The notes under the pieces are model-generated. The model was not told the DNA's origin, searched no databases, and was given only the letters and a program-made list of their open reading frames with translations. 64,000 bases of DNA from CBDATA01 sp965215615 (GTDB lineage: Bacteria > Acidobacteriota > Vicinamibacteria > Marinacidobacterales > Marinacidobacteraceae), in assembly GCA_965215615.1 (NCBI GenBank), contig OZ244068.1:1736001-1800000 (forward strand). The letters run 5' to 3'. Position numbers and translations under genes: made by a program. Position 1 is the first letter of the stretch, and each line of letters starts with the position of its first letter. Positions 55,287 to 64,000 of this stretch are shown one piece after another.

Positions 55287-56246
55287 ATGCGCGGATTCCT
55301 GAGCCTTCTCCTTCTTGCCCCACTCCTCCTCGGCTGCGAAACCGAAACCGCACCCCCGGTGGAGCGGGAGCCGTGGCAGTGGACGGAGGCCGAGTGGCGG
55401 GCACCCATCGAGGCGGTGCGGGCCGGGCGGCGACTCGCTCCCGAATCCTGGCCGGGCGGAGCGCGGGTCGCGGTCGCGCTCTCCTTCGATTTCGACAACG
55501 AAACGGTCTCGCTACGCGACGGAGTCACCACTGCGTCCAACCTGTCGCGCGGGCAATACGGCTCGCGGGCCGGGTTGCCCCGGGTGCTGGATCTGCTCGA
55601 ACGCCGGAACATTCCGGCCAGCTTCTTCATCCCGGCGGTCAGCGGACTCATCTATCCGGACGACGTGAAGGCGATCGCGGAGGCTGGACACGAGATCGGG
55701 GTCCACGGCTGGATCCACGAACGTACCTCGCTGATTCCGGGCGATGTGGAACGCGAACTCACCGAGCGGTCGCTCGACACTCTCGCCGAACTCTCCGGCA
55801 AGCGCCCGGTGGGAATCCGGACCCCGTCGTGGGACTACAGCCCGAACACCCTTCAGATCATCCGCGATCTCGGATTCCTCTACGACTCCAGCCTGATGGC
55901 CGACGACTGGCCGTACGAAATCGTCGCGAACGGGGAGCCCACCGGCGTGGTGCAGCTCCCGGTGGAATGGATCAACGACGACGCTCCCTACTTCGGGTTC
56001 AGCCGCTATTCCGCGATCCGGCCGCACAGCACACCGGATGACGTTCTCTCGATCTGGCGCGCCGAGTTCGACGTGGCCCACGCGGAAGGCGGCATGTTCC
56101 TGCTCACCATGCATCCCCACGTCATCGGCCACCGTTCGCGGATCGTGATGCTGGAAAAACTGATCGACCACATGGATGCGGTGGGGGATGTCTGGTATGC
56201 GACCCACGAGGAAGTGGCGCGGTACGCGCTCGAAAACAGCCAGTAG
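55287..56246 (+). CDS. Polysaccharide deacetylase-family lipoprotein
   Basis: 319 residues. A lipoprotein signal (FLSLLLLAPLLLG with Cys17) precedes a NodB-homology domain. Metal-binding motif 1 is FDFDNET, motif 2 is GVHGWIHERT (His-x3-His), motif 3 is GIRTPSWDYS, and a later FLLTMHPHVIG carries the motif-5-like His. The DFDNE form of motif 1 is like PuuE/allantoinase-type members. It probably acts on an envelope or environmental N-acyl or amide substrate at the membrane surface; the substrate is unknown. Confidence 0.88.
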   Translation: MRGFLSLLLLAPLLLGCETETAPPVEREPWQWTEAEWRAPIEAVRAGRRLAPESWPGGARVAVALSFDFDNETVSLRDGVTTASNLSRGQYGSRAGLPRVLDLLERRNIPASFFIPAVSGLIYPDDVKAIAEAGHEIGVHGWIHERTSLIPGDVERELTERSLDTLAELSGKRPVGIRTPSWDYSPNTLQIIRDLGFLYDSSLMADDWPYEIVANGEPTGVVQLPVEWINDDAPYFGFSRYSAIRPHSTPDDVLSIWRAEFDVAHAEGGMFLLTMHPHVIGHRSRIVMLEKLIDHMDAVGDVWYATHEEVARYALENSQ

Positions 56247-56254
56247 GCAGCGAC

Positions 56255-56260
56255 TAGAAT
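56255..56260 (+). promoter_or_regulatory. -10 element (TAGAAT) for the porin gene
   Basis: TAGAAT lies 9 bases after the deacetylase stop. The resulting leader of about 50 bases contains a small GCCGG/CCGGC hairpin with a T-rich loop and ends with AGGAGG before the porin start. Confidence 0.45.
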
Positions 56261-56316
56261 TTTCTCTTGGGCCGGCGTTTTTTTCCGGCTTGGTCTCACC
56301 CCCAGGAGGTATGAAG

Positions 56317-57582
56317 ATGAGGCGTGTTCTGTATCTGGCGATGGCGTTGTCCTTTTCGGGAGCGCCGCTGTTTGCGGCATCCGAGGAAGCAGCCGCTCTC
56401 GTCGTGGAGTCCGAAATTCGGGACGAGATCGCCTCGCTTCGCGACCGGATCGACGCGCTTGAAGACATGTTGATGGCGCTGGTCGCCGCCAGGACTCCCG
56501 CCGAAACACCAGCTCCGGCCGCCACAGCGCAGGAGGACGACACGATGGGCGCGGTCTCGACCGGCGGCCCGCCCATCGCCTTCACCGGCCTCGTGGACAC
56601 CTACTTCACCCACAACTTCAACAGCCCGGCGAGCGGCGTGAACGACCTCTACTACACGAATCCGAACGCCCGCGGCTTCGGACTGAATCAGTTGAAGCTC
56701 GAGATGGAGACCACCGGCGACGGCCCCATCGGTTTCCGCAGCGATGTCTGGTTCGGCTCCGGCGCGCGACTCTTCCGCGAGGGGCTCGAACCGGGCCCGC
56801 TCGCCGATGTCCTCTACCTCCAGCAGGCCTACGGCTACTATCGGGATTCCGGCGGCGGCCAGCTCGACGTGGGCCTTTTCGGCACCATCGCCGGCCTCGA
56901 AGTCGCCGAGTCGCACCTCAACTGGAACTACAGCCGGGGCCTCCTTTGGGCCTGGAACGAGCCGTTCTCCCACCTCGGAGCCAAGTACAGCCGGCCGCTT
57001 TCGGACACCTTCACCGGCACGGTGATGCTGGTCAACGGGTTCGACAACGCCTTCGACCAGAACACCGGCAAGAGCTACGGGCTCCAGGGCTCGCTCGCCC
57101 CGAACGACCGCTTCAACACCACCCTCACCTGGATCCACGGCCCGGAAAACGAGGGCACGAACGACGGCTGGCAGCGTGACCTGAGCTGGAACGCCTACCT
57201 CGGGATCCACGACCGGGTGGAGGCGATGGTCAACATGGATGCCATCCAGGCGGTGGCTCCCGACGACGCGACCGCCCTCTCCTGGGGACTCGGCGGCTAC
57301 CTCCGCTTCCACCTCGGGCCGCAGTGGCGGATCGCCGAGCGCTTCGAGTTCATGAACGACCGGGAAGCGCGCTCCACCGGAATCGAGCACCTGCTCATGG
57401 AGAACACGATCACCCTCGAATACCAGCCGGTGGCCGATGATCCGCGGATGCTGGCCCGCTTCGAGTTCCGGCGTGACTGGTCGGACCAACCATTCTTCGA
57501 CTGTCCGAGCTGCTCCGGAGGGCTGTCGGAAGGCCAGAACACCTTCACCATCGGCCTTTCCTGGGTCTTCGGCCCGAAGTAA
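56317..57582 (+). CDS. Outer membrane beta-barrel porin (BBP2/OmpL-like)
   Basis: 421 residues. A signal peptide (RRVLYLAMALSFSGAPLFAA) is followed by a short coiled-coil segment (EIRDEIASLRDRIDALEDMLMALVA) and a Pro/Ala linker. A barrel follows with alternating aromatic-rich strands (FTGLVDTYFTHNFN, FGLNQLKLEMETTGDG, TIGLSWVFGPK), ending in a C-terminal strand. The 'putative beta-barrel porin-2' pattern fits best. AGGAGG at 56304-56309 is 7 bases before ATG 56317, so an ATG at 56311 (1 base away) is rejected. The 3' end overlaps the convergent hydrolase gene by 38 bases. Confidence 0.82.
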   Translation: MRRVLYLAMALSFSGAPLFAASEEAAALVVESEIRDEIASLRDRIDALEDMLMALVAARTPAETPAPAATAQEDDTMGAVSTGGPPIAFTGLVDTYFTHNFNSPASGVNDLYYTNPNARGFGLNQLKLEMETTGDGPIGFRSDVWFGSGARLFREGLEPGPLADVLYLQQAYGYYRDSGGGQLDVGLFGTIAGLEVAESHLNWNYSRGLLWAWNEPFSHLGAKYSRPLSDTFTGTVMLVNGFDNAFDQNTGKSYGLQGSLAPNDRFNTTLTWIHGPENEGTNDGWQRDLSWNAYLGIHDRVEAMVNMDAIQAVAPDDATALSWGLGGYLRFHLGPQWRIAERFEFMNDREARSTGIEHLLMENTITLEYQPVADDPRMLARFEFRRDWSDQPFFDCPSCSGGLSEGQNTFTIGLSWVFGPK

Positions 57583-58258
57583 CCAAGCCGGACGCGCCGG
57601 TCAGGACATCGGCGACGAAGCTCGCAACCTGACCGGCGACCTCCTCCCGAACCTCTTCCGGAGTCCTCCCGGCGAGATGCGCTTTCGCCACCCGGAAGCC
57701 GTGGTCAGCACCGGAGATACGTCGCACCCGCTTCCGCGCGTCAGCGAGTTCTTCGAGGAACCCCTCCGGCGCGAACGGATCCCGATCCCCACTGAGGAAA
57801 AGCGCCGGAACCCGAATCCGGCCGAGATGCGCGACCCGGTTTTCCGGAGCCTCGGCCTTCCCCGGCGGCCGCAGCGGATAGGCGAGGAAGATCGCGCCGC
57901 GAACCGGAACGCAGTCCGTCCCCGCCAGATACTCGGAAACCATCCGGCCTCCGAAAGAGCGACCCCCGAGGAATAGCGGCCCCGCGCCGGAAAGCTCCTC
58001 CGCCACCTCCGCGATGCACCGGATCGCAACCGCCGGACGATCCGGACGGCGCTTGCCGGCTTCCGCTGCCGGCAGGTTGAACCGGAGCGCCCGGAGCCCC
58101 CGCGCCGCGAGCCCGTCGCCGAGCGCCACGAGCCCGGGCGTGTCCTTGTCTCCACCCGCCCCGTGGGTGAGCGCGACCAACGGAGTCCCGGAATCCGCAT
58201 CCACCGGCGCGTGCTCCGAGACGCTGACTCCGCCGATCCGGAACGCGCGCCCGCCCAT
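57545..58258 (-). CDS. Alpha/beta hydrolase (KANL3/Tex30-like)
   Basis: 237 residues. The oxyanion strand is VALTHGAGGDKDTPG, the nucleophile elbow GGRSFGGRMVSEY, the acid loop LSGDRDPFAP and the catalytic His in GADHGFRV, a complete Ser-Asp-His triad. The family contains small cytosolic hydrolases of unknown substrate. ATG 58258 is preceded by AGGGAA; a TTG seven codons upstream is possible. The C-terminus runs into the porin 3' end on the opposite strand. Confidence 0.85.
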   Translation of the reverse strand: MGGRAFRIGGVSVSEHAPVDADSGTPLVALTHGAGGDKDTPGLVALGDGLAARGLRALRFNLPAAEAGKRRPDRPAVAIRCIAEVAEELSGAGPLFLGGRSFGGRMVSEYLAGTDCVPVRGAIFLAYPLRPPGKAEAPENRVAHLGRIRVPALFLSGDRDPFAPEGFLEELADARKRVRRISGADHGFRVAKAHLAGRTPEEVREEVAGQVASFVADVLTGASGLVTSGRRPRKGRW

Positions 58259-58386
58259 TTCCCTGGAATCCTGACGCAACCGGCGCGCGGAAAATCGCCT
58301 CTCTGGAAGCTCAGGGGGCGCGGATCACGTGGGGGCGGGTCCGGAGGAACTCGATCCCGCCGGCGAGGAACCCCGTCCTCGGGAAG

Positions 58387-58734
58387 TTGCGGGAGCTCGT
58401 GAACGAGAACGGCGAGCGGATTCCCGCTGATATTCGGGCTCGATTGGCGGAGCTGTCCACGATGCCGGTGGCCGACCATGTCGAGAAGCAGGTGGATGTC
58501 GCGATTGCCGTGGACCTGGTAACGATGGCGTTCCGGGACCAGTACGACGTGGCGTATCTCCTGTCGGTGGACGCGGACTTCGTTTCCGCCGTGCGGGAGG
58601 TGCAGCGCCTTGGAAAGATCGTGTTCGCCGCGAAGGCCAGCACCGAGAGGTCGGATTCTCCGGGAAGGGTGACGAAGGGAATTCCGCTTGGCCGAGAGTG
58701 GTTCCTCGGACTCGATCACCACGAGAAGATCTGA
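58387..58734 (+). pseudogene. NYN-domain (LabA-like) RNase remnant, N-terminus missing
   Basis: 115 codons. The segment VDVAIAVDLVTMAFRDQYDVAYLLSVDADFVSAVREV is the C-terminal half of a NYN/PIN-like domain, where Asp residues (VDV, VDAD) help bind metal. NYN proteins normally begin with an FIDxxN-type strand about 60-80 residues before this. No such sequence is seen in any frame of the preceding 100 bases, so the gene looks 5'-truncated. The apparent TTG start has no Shine-Dalgarno sequence. A short functional derivative cannot be excluded. Confidence 0.55.
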
Positions 58735-58865
58735 CACATCCGTCGAACGCGCGGCATGTGACAACCGCCCGGCTCGGCGAAATCTCCAGCGTTCGCATCT
58801 CGGGACGAACCCCCAGGACGGGCGCGGCATCCGCAGAAACCAGGTGCCCGCGTAGTCTTCCCGGC

Positions 58866-60740
58866 ATGGCCTATCGCTCGCTCGCCCAGGCAGTCGCGGA
58901 TCTTGAACAGAGGCGCATGCTGGTCCGGATTCCGGACGAGGTGGATGGCCACCTCGAAGCCGCTGAAATCCAGCGCCGCGCTTACGCCGCCAAGGGCCCC
59001 GCGATCCTCTTCGAGCGCATCAAGAGCTTCGAGGGCTTCAAGGGCTCGCCGGTCCCGTGCGTCTCCAACCTGTTCGGGACGCTGGAGCGGGCGCGCTTCC
59101 TGCTGCGCGACGGACTCGACAACGCGAAGGCGGCGGTGCGTTACCGGGCCGAGCCGGGCAAGGTCGCGCGCGATCTCCTCCGACCCGCCGAACTGCTGCG
59201 GGCAGCCACCGCCGCGGTGCATTCGCTCCCCCTGCGCACCCGGAACCCGGCGAGCCAGCAGCTCCGCATCCCGCTAGCCGACGTTCCCCGGATCACTTCG
59301 TGGCCGGACGATGGCGGCCCGTTCATCACCCTGCCCCAGGTGTTCACCGAAGACCCGCCGGGCGGCAGGCTGCTTCGCTCCAACCTCGGGATGTACCGGG
59401 TCCAGCTCGCCGGCAACGAGTACGGGGAGTCCGAGATCGGGATGCACTACCAGCTCCACCGCGGCATCGGCATCCACCACACCGCGGCCCGCGAGCAGGG
59501 GAAACCGCTGCGGGTGAGCATCTTCGTGGGAGGGCCTCCCGCCCACACCCTCGCCGCCATCATGCCCCTGCCCGAAGGCCTTTCGGAGCTTCTCTTCGCC
59601 GGAATGCTCGGCGGACGCCCGTTCCGCTGGGCACGTGATCCCGACGGCTTCCTCGTTTCGGCGGATGCCGACTTCACGATCACCGGCTGGGTGGATCCCG
59701 AACGCACCCTTCCGGAAGGCCCCTTCGGCGACCACCTCGGCTACTACAGCCTGAAGCACCCCTTCCCGGTTCTCCGGATCGCCCGCATCCACCGCCGCCG
59801 GGACGCGATCTGGCCGTTCACGGTGGTGGGACGCCCGCCGCAGGAGGACACCAGCTTCGGCGCACTCATCCACGAAATCACCGAGCCGATGGTTCCCGAG
59901 AGTCTCCCCGGCGTGCACTCGCTCCACGCGGTGGACGCCGCCGGAGTGCATCCGCTGCTGCTCGCGGTCGGAAGCGAACGCTATGTGCCCTTCGGCGAGC
60001 GGCGGCCGCAGGAGCTTTGGACCATCGCCAACGCAATCCTCGGCTTCGGCCAGTGCTCGCTCGCCAAGTACCTGTTCCTCGCGGCGCGCGAGGACGACCC
60101 CTCGCTCTCGGCGAACGACATCCCGAAGCTCTTCGCCCACGTGTTGAGCCGCGCCGACTTCCGGTCTGACCTCCACTTCCAGACCGCCACCACGATCGAC
60201 ACCCTCGACTACTCGGGGACCGGCCTGAATGCCGGCTCGAAGCTCATCGTGGCGGGTGCCGGCCCGAAGCGCCGGGAGCTCGCAAAAAGCATCCCTCGCG
60301 CCTATGGGGAAGCCGTCCCGGAGGGCTTCCACGGCTTGCGGCTCGCCCTCCCCGGCATCGCGGTCCTCGGCGGCCCCCGCTTCACCGCGCAGGATCAGGT
60401 CGAACGGGATCTGGCCCCCCTCTTCGCCGCGCTCGACGAAGCCGCGAAGGGAACCAATCTCTCGGGCATTCCGTTCATGGTGTTGTGCGACGACCCGGCG
60501 ATGGCCGCCGAGAGCTTGAGAAACCTGCTCTGGGTTGCCTTCACCCGCTCGAATCCCTCGCACGACATCCACGGCCGAAACGCCCGGATCCAGCACAAGC
60601 ACTGGTCCTGCGAAGAGCCGCTCGTGATCGATGCCCGAAGAAAGCCGCACCACGCACCGCCGCTCGTCGAAGACCCGGCGATCACCCGGCGGGTGGATGC
60701 GCTCGCAGCCCCCGGCGGCCCCCTCCACGGCATCTTCTGA
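58866..60740 (+). CDS. UbiD-family prenylated-FMN decarboxylase
   Basis: 624 residues. The N-terminus (YRSLAQAVADLEQRRMLVRI) and motifs GMYRVQLAGNEYGESEIGMHYQ-type, HRGIGIHHTAA, PEGPFGDHLGYYSLKHPFPV (the conserved Glu region) and RNARIQHKHWSCEEPLVIDA fit the long UbiD clade (about 610-625 residues). The family uses prenyl-FMN made by UbiX to reversibly decarboxylate aromatic or unsaturated acids; 4-hydroxy-3-polyprenylbenzoate is one candidate. No ubiX is nearby. TAGTCT lies 7 bases before the ATG with no Shine-Dalgarno sequence, suggesting a leaderless transcript. Confidence 0.88.
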   Translation: MAYRSLAQAVADLEQRRMLVRIPDEVDGHLEAAEIQRRAYAAKGPAILFERIKSFEGFKGSPVPCVSNLFGTLERARFLLRDGLDNAKAAVRYRAEPGKVARDLLRPAELLRAATAAVHSLPLRTRNPASQQLRIPLADVPRITSWPDDGGPFITLPQVFTEDPPGGRLLRSNLGMYRVQLAGNEYGESEIGMHYQLHRGIGIHHTAAREQGKPLRVSIFVGGPPAHTLAAIMPLPEGLSELLFAGMLGGRPFRWARDPDGFLVSADADFTITGWVDPERTLPEGPFGDHLGYYSLKHPFPVLRIARIHRRRDAIWPFTVVGRPPQEDTSFGALIHEITEPMVPESLPGVHSLHAVDAAGVHPLLLAVGSERYVPFGERRPQELWTIANAILGFGQCSLAKYLFLAAREDDPSLSANDIPKLFAHVLSRADFRSDLHFQTATTIDTLDYSGTGLNAGSKLIVAGAGPKRRELAKSIPRAYGEAVPEGFHGLRLALPGIAVLGGPRFTAQDQVERDLAPLFAALDEAAKGTNLSGIPFMVLCDDPAMAAESLRNLLWVAFTRSNPSHDIHGRNARIQHKHWSCEEPLVIDARRKPHHAPPLVEDPAITRRVDALAAPGGPLHGIF

Positions 60741-60782
60741 ATTTCCGTTATGGTGACGGCATCGTCCAAGAGGAGACCTGAC

Positions 60783-63668
60783 ATGACCAACGCTTCGCAT
60801 TCCAGACTTCGAGGATTTCGCCTCGCGGTCGCAGCTCTCCTCCTCGCGACCCCGGCGTTCGCCCAGTACGGGCAGATCGAAGGCGCGGTAGCGGACGCGA
60901 CCGGCGCGGTGCTCCCGGGTGCCACGGTGACCGCGACCAACGAGGCGACCGGCGTCTCGCGCTCTGCGGTGACCGATACCGGGGGCAACTACCGCCTCAC
61001 CGCCCTGCTGCCCGGCAACTGGTCGGTGAGCGCCGAACTGAGCGGGTTCGCCACCGTCGTGAACACCGGGGTCATACTGACGATCCAGCAGACCATCGTC
61101 ATGGACTTCGAGCTCGGCCTCGCCCAGGTCGAAGAAACGGTGATGGTCACCGGCGCGGCCCCGATCCTCGACACCCGCCGCTCGGATGTTTCCACTTCGG
61201 TCTCCGACCTCCAGATCCAGGATCTTCCGGTGGCCTCACGGCGCTGGGTGGATCTCGCGCTGCTGACTCCGGGAACCAGCCAGGACGCGATCCGCGGCTT
61301 CTACTACCGGGGCAATGTGAACATGGGAGCCGGCGGCCGCTACTACGCCAACGGCTTCATCGTGGACGGCGTGAACAACACCTGGGCCGAGATGGGCGAG
61401 GCCCGCCAGAACTTCCCGATGGATGCCATCGGCGAGTTCCAGATCACGACCAGCAACTTCAAGGCCGAGTACGGGCTCGCCACCGGGGGCCTGATGACGG
61501 TGGTGACCAAGTCCGGCACGAATGATTTCTCCGGAAGCGGCTTCTGGTTCTTCCGGGACCGCTCGCTGACCGAGCTGACCCACCAGCAGAAGGAGTTCGC
61601 GGCGAAGGATTCGACGTTCGAGGAACCGGAGTATCGCCGCCACCAGTTCGGCGGCTCGCTCGGCGGCCCGATCCGCGAAGACCGGACCCACTTCTTCTTC
61701 GCCTACGAACGAACCAATGAAAGCCTCTTCTACGACATCAACACCGGCGGCGTGTTCCCCGAGCAGGAAGGCACGTTCCCGAAGGACGAGTGGCGCTACA
61801 TGTGGCTCGCCCGGCTCAACCACCAGGTGAACGAGGACCACTCGGTCTGGCTGCGCGTGGCCTGGGAGAACGAATACCGGCCCAACCTGAACGCGAGCGG
61901 TATCACGACCGAGGGCTTCGACTTCGCGGTGCCCCGGAACGCCGAGGTCTTCGGCTGGACCTGGGTCGCGGGCGAGGACATCCTCAACGAGTTCCGCTTC
62001 CAGAGGGCGTTCTCGAAATACGAGGTCAGCCCGTCCTTCAGCAACGGCTCGTTCGATGCCGGGGATTTCAACGCGGAACGGCTCGCGCTCTGCGATGTCA
62101 ACATCCGCCGTCCCAACCTGCGGACCGGTTCCTGTAACGACCAGATGGGCCCCGAGTACCGGTGGCAGTTCAAGAACGACATGACCGTGTTCCGGGAGGG
62201 GTTCGGCGGTACCCACCAGTTGAAGTTCGGCTTCGACTACAACTGGATCGACTTTTCGGCGGATGTCGTGAACAACTACTCCGGGACGTTCATTTTCGAT
62301 ACCAACGAGGCGTTCGACCCTGCCAACCCGGCAACCCACCCCATCCAGTATTCGCAGTCGCAACCGCGCTACGACGAGGTTCCGGTCCATCACTTTTCGA
62401 TCTATGCCCAGGACGACTGGGTGAGCAACCGGCTGACACTGAACCTCGGGCTGCGATACGACCTCCAGTCCGGAACCTTCAACGAGGACATCCGGGAGAT
62501 CCAGTTTCCGCTGCCGGTCCCGTTCCACGAGGGTGCGGACCGCCGAGGCGATCTCGACAACCTCGGCCCCCGCGTCGGCTTCGTCTATGACGTTTCCCCG
62601 AGCGCGACCGGCCGGACCACCGTCAAGGGCGGTTACGGGAAGTTCTTCGAGAACATCCGCACGCTCACCAACTTCGGCGAGCGCTGGTGGCACCAGGCTT
62701 CCACGATCATCATCAACGACCCGGACTTCCTCGATCCGCTGGGCGGCCGCTCCCGCGAGGAATACCTGACGACGGCCGCGCCCAACATCACGGTCCTCGA
62801 CAACGACTACGAGCAGCCCTACGCCCACCACTTCAACCTCGGTGTCGCGCACCAGCTCGGGGAAACGGCGGCGATCTCGCTGGACCTGACCCGGGTGATG
62901 ACCCGCGCCGACGCGATGTCGAACGTGAACATCAACTACGCGGTGGACGGCGTACGGCCCTACCCGCAGTTCCGGAACGTGAACGCTACCTACTCGCTGC
63001 TCGACCACGACTACCAGGCGTTCTACGCCAAGTTCGAGAAGCGATATTCGAACAACTGGCAGTTCCTCGTCAGCTACACGCTGGCCGAGACGGAGACCAC
63101 CGAGCTCTGGACCCGGGACACGAACCGCGGGAACTGGCTCGCGAGCTTCCCCGGATATTCCGAAGTGACCCGCCCGGGCGACACCGATCGCCGCCACCGG
63201 GTAGTCACGAGCGGCATCCTCACCCTTCCGGGAGACATCCGCCTCTCGGCGATCCTCGACTACCGCTCCCCGCTTCCGGTGCGGGTGGACTCGGGAACGA
63301 ACCTCAACGGCGACGACTACGGCGGCGACCTCGCCCCCGGCTTCTCCGCGGCCAACACCTACGGTTGCCGGAACCTCGACCTTTCGGCGGCGAACGCCTA
63401 CCGCCAGAGCATCGGCCAGAGCCCGGTGACCGATTTCAAGTGCTCCGACTTCCTGAACCTCGATGTCCGCGCCTCGTGGGGTGTCTATCTCGGCATCCAC
63501 CGGGTCGAAGTCGTAGGCCAGGCGCTGAACCTGCTCGACCGCGCGAACTTCGGAACCCCCTCGGGGAACCTCCGCTCCCCGAGCTTCGGCGAGAACGACC
63601 TCGCGCTCTCTCCGAACATCAACGCGCCCTCGCGCCAATTCGAGCTGGCGCTCCGCTACTCGTTCTGA
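60783..63668 (+). CDS. TonB-dependent receptor with carboxypeptidase-regulatory-like N-terminal domain
   Basis: 961 residues. A signal peptide (FRLAVAALLLATPAFAQ) leads to a CarboxypepD_reg-like Ig fold (GQIEGAVADATGAVLPGATV, NYRLTALLPGNWSVSAEL). A plug (VTGAAPILDTRRSDVSTSVS, FPMDAIGEFQITTSNFKAEYG, GGLMTVVTKSGTNDFSGS) and a large beta-barrel follow, ending in an aromatic residue (ELALRYSF). This is the 'OmpA-related/Oar-like' layout abundant in Acidobacteria, thought to import or bind polymers, peptides or metal chelates. AGAGGAG is 7 bases before the ATG, and a TATGGT -10-like element is at 60749-60754. Confidence 0.93.
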   Translation: MTNASHSRLRGFRLAVAALLLATPAFAQYGQIEGAVADATGAVLPGATVTATNEATGVSRSAVTDTGGNYRLTALLPGNWSVSAELSGFATVVNTGVILTIQQTIVMDFELGLAQVEETVMVTGAAPILDTRRSDVSTSVSDLQIQDLPVASRRWVDLALLTPGTSQDAIRGFYYRGNVNMGAGGRYYANGFIVDGVNNTWAEMGEARQNFPMDAIGEFQITTSNFKAEYGLATGGLMTVVTKSGTNDFSGSGFWFFRDRSLTELTHQQKEFAAKDSTFEEPEYRRHQFGGSLGGPIREDRTHFFFAYERTNESLFYDINTGGVFPEQEGTFPKDEWRYMWLARLNHQVNEDHSVWLRVAWENEYRPNLNASGITTEGFDFAVPRNAEVFGWTWVAGEDILNEFRFQRAFSKYEVSPSFSNGSFDAGDFNAERLALCDVNIRRPNLRTGSCNDQMGPEYRWQFKNDMTVFREGFGGTHQLKFGFDYNWIDFSADVVNNYSGTFIFDTNEAFDPANPATHPIQYSQSQPRYDEVPVHHFSIYAQDDWVSNRLTLNLGLRYDLQSGTFNEDIREIQFPLPVPFHEGADRRGDLDNLGPRVGFVYDVSPSATGRTTVKGGYGKFFENIRTLTNFGERWWHQASTIIINDPDFLDPLGGRSREEYLTTAAPNITVLDNDYEQPYAHHFNLGVAHQLGETAAISLDLTRVMTRADAMSNVNINYAVDGVRPYPQFRNVNATYSLLDHDYQAFYAKFEKRYSNNWQFLVSYTLAETETTELWTRDTNRGNWLASFPGYSEVTRPGDTDRRHRVVTSGILTLPGDIRLSAILDYRSPLPVRVDSGTNLNGDDYGGDLAPGFSAANTYGCRNLDLSAANAYRQSIGQSPVTDFKCSDFLNLDVRASWGVYLGIHRVEVVGQALNLLDRANFGTPSGNLRSPSFGENDLALSPNINAPSRQFELALRYSF

Positions 63669-63675
63669 ACCGTCC

Positions 63676-63700
63676 CCGGGCGGGCATTCCGTCCGCCCGG
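63676..63700 (+). terminator. Strong hairpin after the TonB-dependent receptor gene
   Basis: A perfect 8-bp GC stem (CCGGGCGG with CCGCCCGG) and 9-base loop lie 7 bases after the stop. No T-run follows, so termination may need Rho or the hairpin may stabilise the mRNA. Confidence 0.45.
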
Positions 63701-63754
63701 AGGCGCGGGGAGCGGCTACCGACCGGCAATCTCCTTCGCCTATGATTCGGGCGT

Positions 63755-63976
63755 ATGTCCTTCAACACGCTGGCTGCCGCCCGGACTCTCGAAAACGCCG
63801 GGATAGACAGCGCCCAGGCCGAGGCCATCACGGAAACGATCCGCGCCGCCGTGGATGAAAACGCGGCGACCAAGGCTGACCTCGCGGAACTCAAGGAAGC
63901 CCTCACCTGGCGCGTTTTTCTGATCGTGGGCGGCCTCTTGGCGCTGGTCACCGCGCTCAACCGCCTGTTCGGATAA
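63755..63976 (+). CDS. Small DUF1640/CCDC90-like membrane protein
   Basis: 73 residues. The opening FNTLAAARTLENAGIDSAQAEAITETI and ATKADLAELKEAL segment match DUF1640 (coiled-coil) proteins, followed by one membrane helix (FLIVGGLLALVTALNRLF). Bacterial members are short tail-anchored proteins of unknown role, often located near mobile or toxin-like genes. TATGAT ends 8 bases before the ATG and there is no Shine-Dalgarno sequence, so the transcript may have an almost absent leader. Confidence 0.8.
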   Translation: MSFNTLAAARTLENAGIDSAQAEAITETIRAAVDENAATKADLAELKEALTWRVFLIVGGLLALVTALNRLFG

Positions 63977-64000
63977 CGGAATCGGCCCGAGGTGCCGAGA

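Overview
This is a high-G+C, densely coded chromosomal window. Gene content points to the phylum Acidobacteriota or a close relative. The pointers are a large TonB-dependent receptor with an N-terminal carboxypeptidase-regulatory-like plug extension, a secreted BNR-propeller protein, a one-piece LptF-LptG permease, a B12-dependent ribonucleotide reductase and a GlpX-type fructose bisphosphatase. This is inference from gene families; no rRNA or tRNA gene is visible to settle it. Start codons are often GTG or TTG, 4-bp start/stop overlaps are common, and several genes appear to be transcribed without a leader.

Left part (1-17.5 kb), mostly minus strand: smc, a MurU-like nucleotidyltransferase and an AmgK-like sugar kinase (peptidoglycan recycling), asnS and rimO. 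Then comes the ribosome-biogenesis/transcription operon rimP-nusA-infB-ylxP-rbfA-truB, preceded by a strong attenuator-type terminator. A plus-strand lptF-lptG fusion (LPS export) and a convergent sugar-nucleotidyltransferase close this block.

Middle-left (17.5-34.5 kb), plus strand: metK, valS, a FtsB/DivIC-like gene, a HAMP/PP2C phosphatase translationally coupled to an unusual tandem RNase III (an active-looking domain, a degenerate domain, then two dsRNA-binding domains), acyl-CoA dehydrogenase, glpX, a UPF0158 gene, a FecR/DUF6600-like secreted protein with a 39-bp tandem repeat, and nrdJ behind two NrdR-type boxes spaced 32 bp apart.

Accessory region (34.5-45 kb): a coiled-coil hypothetical gene, a DsbA/ScsC-like thiol oxidoreductase, a HigB/HigA-type toxin-antitoxin pair under a perfect inverted repeat, a secreted BNR protein, a Fic protein with an AbiEi-like N-terminus, a cytochrome P450, and a two-gene ATPase plus PD-(D/E)XK-like nuclease module. 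The last is the best candidate for an undescribed defence system.

Right part (45-64 kb): a long minus-strand operon yceD-rpmF-fabD-fabG-acpP-fabF-M20 peptidase-mutY-leuS-lptE-holA links lipid synthesis, translation, DNA repair and LPS assembly. The usual plsX and fabH are absent from it. Then follow a polysaccharide-deacetylase lipoprotein, a porin, an alpha/beta hydrolase, a truncated NYN-domain remnant, a UbiD-family decarboxylase, the TonB-dependent receptor and a small DUF1640-like membrane protein. No intergenic stretch exceeds 300 bases.
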